Positions 15,532 through 21,981 of a stretch of DNA of 64,000 nucleotides are shown piece after piece (the stretch's first letter is position 1; each line of letters begins with the position of its first letter). This stretch comes from JAENVT01 sp039931555. Lineage in GTDB: Bacteria; Actinomycetota; Acidimicrobiia; Acidimicrobiales; Ilumatobacteraceae. Made by a program: the position numbers and the translations under genes. Location of the stretch: NCBI GenBank assembly GCA_039931555.1, contig JBDTRP010000030.1, positions 1 to 64,000 on the forward strand, given 5' to 3'. Under the pieces are notes generated by a model. It saw only the letters and a list, made by a program, of their open reading frames with translations. It searched no databases and was not told the origin of the DNA.

Positions 15532-16449
15532 TTACGCCGTGACGATCGTCGCCGGCCGCCCGGCCAGCACGTTGAGCGCGTTCTCGATCGCGTGCGAATA
15601 CAACCGCCGGCGACCGGCAACGGTCGCCGAAGCGACATGAGGCGTGACGACGACGTTGGGGTGCCCGAGCAACGGATGACCGACCGGCAACGGCTCGGGG
15701 TCGGTGACATCGAGGCCCGCGCCCGCGACCTGGCCGGAATCGAGCGCGGCCAGCAGTGCGTCTTGGTCAATCAGTCCGCCTCGCGCGCAGTTGACGAGGT
15801 ACACGCCGCGCTTCATCGTCGCCAGCGACTCGGCGTTGATCATGTGGCGGGTGTCAGCGACTGCCGGAGCGTGCAGCGAGATCACGTCGGACTCGGTGAA
15901 GACCCGTTGCAGATCGACCAGTTCGCAGCCCTCGGCCTCGCTGAGGTACGGGTCGTGGGCCAGCACGCTCATCCCCATCGCCCGCGCCGCGGCGCCGACC
16001 CGACGGGCGATTCGGCCATACCCCACCAACCCCAGCACCGTGCCGTCGAGCTCGAGCGCCGTGCCGGTGGTTGTACCGGGCAGACCGTTGCGTGCCCGGT
16101 CGGTCTGGGCGGGCAGGTTCTTCACGACGGCGAGCATCAGCATGAGTGTGTGCTCGGCCGTCGACACCGACGGTGCGTCGGGCGCGTTGCAGACGATGAC
16201 CCCCGCTGCGGTCGCGTCTGCAACGTTGACGTTGTCATAGCCGATTCCGATGCGCGAGATCACCTTCATGTTCGCGCCGAGGGCGAACGCGTCGGCGTTC
16301 CACGCCCGCTTGGCGCCGGCGAGCACGCCGTGTGCCGTGCCGAGCTCGGCGTCGTCGGGCCCGACGGCGATCGCCCGACCCTCGATGAGGTCGCGATATG
16401 CATCGGGAAGCGGGTGGTCGAAGTACAGGATCGGCAGCTGTTGGTCCAT
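15532..16449 (-). CDS. D-isomer specific 2-hydroxyacid dehydrogenase
   Basis: 305 residues. The NAD-binding motif is LGLVGYGRIARRVG near residue 145; catalytic Arg is in NCARGGLIDQDALLAAL near 230, the Glu in DVTDPEPLP near 259 and the His in VVVTPHVASATV near 280. It interconverts a 2-oxo acid and a D-2-hydroxy acid with NAD(P)H. ATG 16449 is chosen: TATGGT lies 7 nt upstream, and the ATG at 16461 is merely part of that -10 element. It is divergent from the VOC gene, sharing a symmetrical promoter region. Confidence 0.88.
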   Translation of the reverse strand: MDQQLPILYFDHPLPDAYRDLIEGRAIAVGPDDAELGTAHGVLAGAKRAWNADAFALGANMKVISRIGIGYDNVNVADATAAGVIVCNAPDAPSVSTAEHTLMLMLAVVKNLPAQTDRARNGLPGTTTGTALELDGTVLGLVGYGRIARRVGAAARAMGMSVLAHDPYLSEAEGCELVDLQRVFTESDVISLHAPAVADTRHMINAESLATMKRGVYLVNCARGGLIDQDALLAALDSGQVAGAGLDVTDPEPLPVGHPLLGHPNVVVTPHVASATVAGRRRLYSHAIENALNVLAGRPATIVTA

Positions 16450-16450
16450 C

Positions 16451-16521
16451 GGTCGCACCATATCCGGCGGTGCGGCGGTACGGCGGTGCGGCAGTTGGCG
16501 GGTGACGGATATGGTGCGACC
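16451..16521. promoter_or_regulatory. Symmetrical divergent promoter with a 16-bp inverted repeat
   Basis: The 16-mer cggatatggtgcgacc occurs on the plus strand at 16506-16521 and exactly inverted at 16451-16466. Each copy ends 0 or 1 nt before a start codon (ATG 16522 plus, ATG 16449 minus). Each contains TATGGT, placed 6 or 7 nt before the ATG. It can be read as two matched leaderless promoters and as an operator pair. Confidence 0.75.
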
Positions 16522-17001
16522 ATGCTCGACCATTCCCGGTTCTTCCACGTTGGCATCCGCGTCACCGACATCGAGGCGGCGATGGACGACATCGGCAAGC
16601 ACGCCGGTGTCACCTGGGCATCGGTGCAGGATCGCCCGATGTCGGTGTGGGTCCCGGGGGAGGGTCAGACAGTTTTGCAACTGGCACTGACCTATTCGAT
16701 CGAAGGGCCGGTGCATCTCGAACTGTTGCATGGTCCCCCGGGCTCGATCTGGGACGGTCACGACGTGCCGGGCGCCCATCACTTCGGCTACTGGTCCGAC
16801 GACGTCGGCGCGGACACCGAGCAGATGTTGGCCGACGGGTACACGTTGGAGCTCGCCGCGCTCTCGCCCGACGAGGGGTACGGACGATTCTCCTACGCCC
16901 GCTCGCCATCTGGATACCTGGTCGAGCCGGTGGCAATCGCCAGCAAGCCGCGGTTCGAGCGGTGGTGGGCGGGCGGCTCGCTGACCGACCCCATCGCGTA
17001 G
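16522..17001 (+). CDS. VOC family protein (glyoxalase/epimerase-like)
   Basis: 159 residues forming one long VOC domain: FFHVGIRVTDIEAAMDDIG at the start (His metal position), LELLHGPPGSIW near residue 72, HHFGYWSDDV near 90 (second His) and FSYARSPSGYLVEPV near 123 (Glu). The arrangement resembles methylmalonyl-CoA epimerase-like and ring-cleavage-like members, but the substrate cannot be told. ATG 16522 follows TATGGT plus 6 nt. Its stop codon TAG forms the beginning of the -10 element of the following aminotransferase gene. Confidence 0.8.
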   Translation: MLDHSRFFHVGIRVTDIEAAMDDIGKHAGVTWASVQDRPMSVWVPGEGQTVLQLALTYSIEGPVHLELLHGPPGSIWDGHDVPGAHHFGYWSDDVGADTEQMLADGYTLELAALSPDEGYGRFSYARSPSGYLVEPVAIASKPRFERWWAGGSLTDPIA

Positions 17002-17011
17002 CCTGCGGTGC

Positions 17012-18382
17012 ATGTCGGATCTGTCTGATCGCGCCAAGCGTCACCTGTGGATGCACTTCACCCGCCTCGGCGCATACGCCGACAGCGAGGTGCCGATCAT
17101 CGCCCGAGGCGAGGGTTGCTACGTGTGGGACCAGCACGGCAAGCGGTACCTCGACGGGCTCTCCGGGCTGTTCACGGTGCAGGCAGGGCATGGTCGAGCC
17201 GAGCTGGGCGAAGCGGCGGCGCGTCAGGCCGAGACCCTCGGCTACTTCCCGGTCTGGTCGTTCGCCCACGAACCGGCCATCGAACTGGCGACGCGCCTTG
17301 CCGAGTTGGCGCCCGGTGACCTCAACCGCGTCTTCCTCACTCCGTCGGGCGGCGAGGCCATCGACACCACCATCAAGCTGGCGCGGCAGTACTTCAAGCT
17401 GCGCGGCGAGCCGTCACGCACCAAGGTGATCTCGCGCTACCTGGCGTATCACGGCACCTCGATCGGGGCGCTCAGCGTGACCGGCGTGCCCTCGATCAAG
17501 ACCCCGTTCGAGCCACTGATGCCGGGGGCCATCAAGGTGCAGACCCCGTACCGCTATCGGTGCCACGACTGCCAGCACCTCGACGCGTGCACGCTGCGCT
17601 GCGCAGACGACCTGGCACTGCGCATCGAGATGGAGGGACCGGAGTCCATCGCTGCGGTGTTCATGGAGCCGTTGCAGAACACGGGCGGCGCGTTTGCGCC
17701 ACCGCCCGGCTACTGGGCGCGCATCCGCGAGATCTGTGACCGGTACGGGGTGCTGCTGGTCAGCGACGAGGTGATCTGCGCATTCGGGCGGCTGGGTCAC
17801 ATGTTCGGCTCGGATCGTTACGGGTACCAGCCCGACATCATCACGTTCGCCAAGGGCGTGACATCGGGATACGCACCGCTGGGTGGCGTGCTGGTCTCCG
17901 ATCGCATTGCCGCACCGTTCCTCGATGACCCGAACTTGTTCCTGCACGGCCAGACGTTCGGTGCCCACCCGGTGTGTTGCGCCGTGGCCAACGCCAACCT
18001 CGACATCTTCGAACGAGAAGATCTGTGTGGCAACGTGCTGGCCAACGAGGGCCGCTTCACCGAGTTGCTCGACGGGTTGCGCGACATCCCCCTGGTCGGC
18101 GACGTGCGTGGCGACGGCTACTTCCGGGCGATCGAACTGGTCAGTGACCAGGCGACCAAGGGATCGTTCACGCCCGACGAAGCGGAGTGGCTGCTGCGTG
18201 GATACCTCTCGCCGCGTCTCTACGAGGCTGGGTTGATCTGCCGGGCCGACGACCGGGCCGAACCGGTGATCACGTTGTCGCCGCCGCTCATCGCCGGCGA
18301 GGCGGAGTTGTCGTTCATCGCCGACACGCTGCGCACCGTGCTGAGCGACGCAGCCGTCGCGTTTGCAACCCGCAGAACCTGA
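17012..18382 (+). CDS. Class III pyridoxal-phosphate aminotransferase
   Basis: 456 residues, the fold of beta-alanine/putrescine/ornithine aminotransferases. The cofactor Lys lies in DIITFAKGVTSGYAPLGG near residue 283, with the preceding LLVSDEVICAFGRLG carrying the pyridine-ring Asp. The substrate region includes FLTPSGGEAIDTTIKLARQY near 108. Between residues 188 and 201 it has CHDCQHLDACTLRC, a Cys-x2-Cys-x5-Cys-x3-Cys cluster that many class III members lack. It probably moves an omega-amino group to pyruvate or 2-oxoglutarate. TAGCCT plus 7 nt precedes the ATG. Confidence 0.88.
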   Translation: MSDLSDRAKRHLWMHFTRLGAYADSEVPIIARGEGCYVWDQHGKRYLDGLSGLFTVQAGHGRAELGEAAARQAETLGYFPVWSFAHEPAIELATRLAELAPGDLNRVFLTPSGGEAIDTTIKLARQYFKLRGEPSRTKVISRYLAYHGTSIGALSVTGVPSIKTPFEPLMPGAIKVQTPYRYRCHDCQHLDACTLRCADDLALRIEMEGPESIAAVFMEPLQNTGGAFAPPPGYWARIREICDRYGVLLVSDEVICAFGRLGHMFGSDRYGYQPDIITFAKGVTSGYAPLGGVLVSDRIAAPFLDDPNLFLHGQTFGAHPVCCAVANANLDIFEREDLCGNVLANEGRFTELLDGLRDIPLVGDVRGDGYFRAIELVSDQATKGSFTPDEAEWLLRGYLSPRLYEAGLICRADDRAEPVITLSPPLIAGEAELSFIADTLRTVLSDAAVAFATRRT

Positions 18383-18399
18383 CGTGCGCCGCTCGATCG

Positions 18400-18677
18400 A
18401 CGACTACCGTTCTCCGACGACGATCTGCCGACGGCGCCCAGGCCGTGGAAGATGCTGCCTGCCTGGTGTCCATCGAGACCCAGCTCGGGTCCTGTGCGGC
18501 CCGGACTGATCACGACCTCACCACGACCTCACCATCGAGGTCATCCGCAAGACCGCCTGCAAGCTGAGTCCGTACGGACTGCAACTGGTGTCGCGGATAC
18601 CGCTCGGAGACGCTGAGCAGCGACTTCTGGCCGAGGCGCTGGGCGACTCGGGGTCACCCAGAGAGGCGACAGAATAG
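18400..18677 (+). pseudogene. Frameshifted gene remnant with an 11-bp tandem duplication
   Basis: One frame reads DGAQAVEDAACLVSIETQLG and then ends. Another continues TIEVIRKTACKLSPYGLQLV through ALGDSGSPREATE to a TAG at 18675. The two are joined perfectly (ARTDHDLTIEV) if one copy of the tandem 11-mer cacgacctcac at 18511-18532 is removed. The gene was therefore probably inactivated by this duplication. No clear start is visible and I do not recognise the family. Together with the sequence up to 18823, this is the only substantial gap between intact genes here. Confidence 0.6.
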
Positions 18678-18823
18678 GTCGAATGGCCTATCTCCCAACC
18701 ATTGACACTGAGCGTGGTTGCTTGGCAGTCTTACCGGGCACCACGGCTCCCTCCGCGGTGTGTTCGGGGACAATCAGTGGCTACATACCGCAGGGTCGAA
18801 CACGACAATGGCGAGGCTGGTCG

Positions 18824-19303
18824 ATGACCACCACGCTTGCTTTCGCATTCCGTGCCGCTGTGCCGGCCGACATCGACTTCGAACGATTTCTGTATGCATC
18901 GACGCGCGACGATCTCCGGCCACTCGGCCCCGAGGTCTTCGATGGTCTGGTCGGCATGCAGTTCCGCGCCCAGTCGATGTCGCTCCGGCTCGAACATCCC
19001 CAGGCCGACCGGCAGATCATCCTCGTCGAGGATGCGCCTGCCGGTCGCCTGATCATCGACGGCGTCGGTGATCACATCGAGGTCATCGATGTCGCTCTCC
19101 TGCCCGAGTATCGCGGTCATGGAATCGGCACCAGCGTGCTGCGCGGGGTGATCACCCACGCCGATCGCCTCGCTCGCTCGGTTCGCCTCCACGTCGAGAA
19201 GCAGAGCCGTGCCGTGCGGCTCTACGAGCGCTTGGGGTTCACGATCACCGGCGACGTCGGCATGTACTTCGCCATGTCGCGCCACCTCGTCGCCGGCTGG
19301 TGA
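18824..19303 (+). CDS. GNAT family N-acetyltransferase
   Basis: 159 residues. The acetyl-CoA binding motif A is VIDVALLPEYRGHGIGTSVL near residue 90, matching (R/Q)-x2-G-x-(G/A), and motif B contains RLYERLGFTITGDVGMYFAM near the end. The substrate may be a small molecule or a protein N-terminus. A longer frame begins at 18683, but the added 47 residues look non-coding, so ATG 18824 is preferred. The gene converges on prfC, with the second 49-bp palindrome between them. Confidence 0.8.
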   Translation: MTTTLAFAFRAAVPADIDFERFLYASTRDDLRPLGPEVFDGLVGMQFRAQSMSLRLEHPQADRQIILVEDAPAGRLIIDGVGDHIEVIDVALLPEYRGHGIGTSVLRGVITHADRLARSVRLHVEKQSRAVRLYERLGFTITGDVGMYFAMSRHLVAGW

Positions 19304-19328
19304 TTCGCTGCCGCCGCGGCTCACACTC

Positions 19329-19377
19329 GAACTTTGTCGCTCTCAGGTCGCTCAGCGACCTCGCAGCGACAAAGTTC
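19329..19377. repeat. 49-bp interspersed palindrome, copy 2 (also likely terminator)
   Basis: It has the same 13-bp outer and 8-bp inner arms as the copy at 1773-1821, but internal-loop bases are CTC and CGC and the centre is c. Its last two bases belong to the prfC stop codon, and it begins 26 bp after the acetyltransferase stop, so it lies exactly between two converging genes. Confidence 0.9.
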
Positions 19378-20968
19378 AGCCGGCGATGATCGGGTCCAGG
19401 GTGAGTTCGGGCTCGTCGCTCTGCAGCCGCTGCAGCCGGTAGCGGTTCTCGAACAGGGCCACCAACGCGCCGTCGCCGCGGACGAGGATCCGGATGCCGC
19501 CGATGCGGCGGAGCCGCTCGCTGGACTCCTTGTCGGTCAGGCGGATCGCCTGATACGGCGCAGAGAGGATCTCGGTGGGCGCGCCGAACTCGCTGCCCAA
19601 TCGATAGGCGAAGACCTCGAACTGCAACTCGCCGACCGCGGCCAGGATCGTCTCGGTATCCCCGAAGTCGGGATCGCGCAGGACCTGCACCACGCCCTCC
19701 TCGTCGAGCTGGGCGAGGCCCTTGCGGAACTGTTTGAAGCGGCCGTTGTCGAGCGGTCGCGCCTTGGCGAAGACTTCGGGCGAGAACCGCGGGATCGGCG
19801 GGAACTCGACCGCCAGCCCGGCGTAGCCGGCGTCGTACAACGTGTCGCCGAGTTGTACTCCGCTGGCGTTGACCAGGCCGACGACGTCGCCGGGAAAGGC
19901 CTCGTCGACGGTCTCGCGGTCGGGCCCGAACGCAGTGGTCGCGTACTTGGTGGTGATGTCGCGGCCGGTGCGGTGGTTCGTCACGCTCATCCCGCGCTCG
20001 AACCGGCCGGAGCAGATGCGGGCGAAGGCGATGCGGTCGCGGTGTGAAGGATCCATGTTGGCCTGCACCTTGAACACGAACGCCGAGAACGGGCTGGCCA
20101 GGGCTCGCGGGGCGTCGTCGCGGTCGAGTCGGGGTGACGGCGATGGAGCGAGGTCGATCACCGCGTCGAGCAACAGGCGCACGCCGAAGTTCGTCAGCGC
20201 AGAGCCGACGAACACCGGGGTCGACTCGCCGGCAAGGAACGACGGCAGATCGACGTCGGCGCCGATCGCGTCGAGCAACGAGCACTCGTCGAGCGCGGCC
20301 TTCCATGCCGAGGCGTACTCGATGCTGCCCGAGGCGCTGGCGACATCGAGATCGCTCGTCTCCTCGGCGGCTTCCGAAGCTCCTCGGGCGGTTCGGGTGA
20401 ACTTGGTGTAGCGCCCGGTACGCCGGTCGATCAGCCCCTGGAACGCCTCACCATCGCCAACAGGCCACGTGACCGGGGTCGGTCGCAGCTGGATCTGCTT
20501 CTCGATTTCGTCGAGCAGCTCCAGTGGTTCGCGCCCGGGCCGATCGTACTTGTTGAGGAATGTGATCACCGGCAGATTGCGCGAGCGGCACACCTGGAAC
20601 AGCTTCAGGGTCTGTGCCTCGATGCCCTTCGCCGCGTCGAGCACCATCACCACGGCGTCGACGGCCGACAGCACGCGATAGGTGTCTTCGGAGAAGTCGC
20701 GGTGGCCGGGCGTGTCGAGCAGGTTCATGATGTGGTCGCCGTAGGGGAACTGCATGACGGTCGAGCTGATCGAGATGCCGCGCTGCTGTTCGAGCTCCAT
20801 CCAGTCGCTCCGCGCCGATCGACGACCCTCGCGAGCATGTACCGCGCCCGCTTCCTGCACGGCGCCGGAGTACAGCAGGAACTTCTCGGTCAGTGTCGTC
20901 TTGCCGGCGTCGGGATGGCTGATGATCGCAAAGGTGCGGCGGCGTTTGGCCTCGGCGATCTCGTTCAT
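19376..20968 (-). CDS. prfC: Peptide chain release factor 3
   Basis: 530 residues, a translational GTPase that recycles RF1/RF2 from the ribosome after termination. The G domain has SHPDAGKTTLTEKFL (G1, residues 17-31), RGISISSTVMQF (G2), DTPGHRDFSEDTYR (G3, near 88) and NKYDRPGREP (G4). The Glu-Gln-Gln before the G2 loop and the RF3-specific C-terminal domain with VGELQFEVFAYRLGSEFG are present. Length equals that of E. coli RF3. TAGCCT lies 9 nt before the ATG. The gene follows a 56-bp tandem duplication. Confidence 0.95.
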   Translation of the reverse strand: MNEIAEAKRRRTFAIISHPDAGKTTLTEKFLLYSGAVQEAGAVHAREGRRSARSDWMELEQQRGISISSTVMQFPYGDHIMNLLDTPGHRDFSEDTYRVLSAVDAVVMVLDAAKGIEAQTLKLFQVCRSRNLPVITFLNKYDRPGREPLELLDEIEKQIQLRPTPVTWPVGDGEAFQGLIDRRTGRYTKFTRTARGASEAAEETSDLDVASASGSIEYASAWKAALDECSLLDAIGADVDLPSFLAGESTPVFVGSALTNFGVRLLLDAVIDLAPSPSPRLDRDDAPRALASPFSAFVFKVQANMDPSHRDRIAFARICSGRFERGMSVTNHRTGRDITTKYATTAFGPDRETVDEAFPGDVVGLVNASGVQLGDTLYDAGYAGLAVEFPPIPRFSPEVFAKARPLDNGRFKQFRKGLAQLDEEGVVQVLRDPDFGDTETILAAVGELQFEVFAYRLGSEFGAPTEILSAPYQAIRLTDKESSERLRRIGGIRILVRGDGALVALFENRYRLQRLQSDEPELTLDPIIAG

Positions 20969-21000
20969 GGCCGTTCGAGGCTACCGGCGGGCGGGCTATG

Positions 21001-21122
21001 CAATGTTGCGCGTGAGCCGGCACGACTTCGTCGTACCGTCTCACCCGGGACTCACGCAATGTTGCGCGTGAGCCGGCACGACTTCGTCGTACCGTCTCAC
21101 CCGGGACTCACGCAATGTTGCG
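21001..21122. repeat. Tandem duplication of a 56-bp hairpin unit
   Basis: The unit at 21001-21056 is repeated exactly at 21057-21112, followed by the first 10 bases of a third unit. Each unit includes cggcacgac-ttc-gtcgtaccg, a near-perfect stem, flanked by gtgag and ctcac. The stop codon of the XRE gene lies in the second unit, so the duplicated segment originally spanned that gene's end and its probable terminator. Confidence 0.92.
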
Positions 21123-21929
21123 CCACGCCGCTAGCCGCGCCGCGCTGTCGTCGCCGGGCACCGGCAACTGGCACACCACGCGCAGTCCCGGCCACTCGCT
21201 CGGGGTCAGTTGCTGGTACTCGAACACCAGGTTGCCGGCACGTGGATGGGCGTAGCGGCGCAGACGGGTCTGGAACTGGGCGACGTCGAGCTGCGGCCAC
21301 CATTCGGCGAACTCGGGGCTGGCAGCCATCAAGCGATCGATCAGGTCGATGAAGTGCGGATCGTTGCGCGCTGCCGCCGTGCCGCTGCGGAACTCGGCCA
21401 TGATCCGGCGGGCCTGATCCCCCCAGTCGGCCAGCAGCCGCCGGGCGTTGGGCTCGGCGAACACGACCCACAGCAGGTTGCGCTCCTCGTCGGCCAACCG
21501 ATCGATCAGTGGGTACAGCAGCGACTGTGGCCGGTTCCACGCCAGGAAGTCCCAGCACGGGCCGAGCACGTAGGCAGGCGCCGGCTCCATCGAGGTGATC
21601 AGCCGCACCAGCGCGTCGGGCGCGTGCTCGACGGTCTCGATCGGCTCCAGTGGTGCCCTGGCGGCCAAGGCCAGCAGGTGCTGGCGTTCGGCGTCGTCGA
21701 GTCGAAGGGCACGCGCCAGGGCCGTCAGCACGTCGACCGAGGCGTTGATCGGGCGACCTTGCTCGAGCCACGTGTACCACGTGACCGATACGCCGGCGAG
21801 CATGGCGATCTCTTCACGTCGCAGACCCTTGGTTCGTCGCGACCGGCCGACGGGAAGCCCGACGTCGCGCGGAGCCAGCGCATCGCGGCGAGCGCGCAAG
21901 AACGCCGCCAGCTCGTCACGTCGCGTCAT
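21108..21929 (-). CDS. XRE-type regulator with MmyB-like ligand domain
   Basis: 273 residues. The N-terminal helix-turn-helix contains the actinobacterial signature RRTKGLRREEIAMLAGVSV followed by TWYTWLEQGR (residues 31-60). The C-terminal MmyB-like domain carries YVLGPCWDFLAWN, LLWVVFAEP, and RRYAHPRAGNLVFEYQ near residue 225. These proteins are typically transcriptional regulators that bind a fatty-acid-like ligand, by family knowledge. Its 3' end, coding for RNIA, lies inside the 56-bp tandem repeat. Its own targets are not apparent; prfC lies downstream on the same strand after the repeat. Confidence 0.88.
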   Translation of the reverse strand: MTRRDELAAFLRARRDALAPRDVGLPVGRSRRTKGLRREEIAMLAGVSVTWYTWLEQGRPINASVDVLTALARALRLDDAERQHLLALAARAPLEPIETVEHAPDALVRLITSMEPAPAYVLGPCWDFLAWNRPQSLLYPLIDRLADEERNLLWVVFAEPNARRLLADWGDQARRIMAEFRSGTAAARNDPHFIDLIDRLMAASPEFAEWWPQLDVAQFQTRLRRYAHPRAGNLVFEYQQLTPSEWPGLRVVCQLPVPGDDSAARLAAWRNIA

Positions 21930-21981
21930 CGGGCCATTCGATCACGCCGCAGGCCGTGTCGCGAAGTGGTATCGCTACCCG

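Noticed and set aside
16459..16461. ATG at 16461 as start of the 2-hydroxyacid dehydrogenase
   Set aside because: It lies inside the TATGGT hexamer of a mirror-image promoter; the ATG at 16449 fits the family and the promoter spacing.
21001..21122. CRISPR-like repeats
   Set aside because: The units are directly adjacent with no spacers and overlap a gene end, so this is a tandem duplication.
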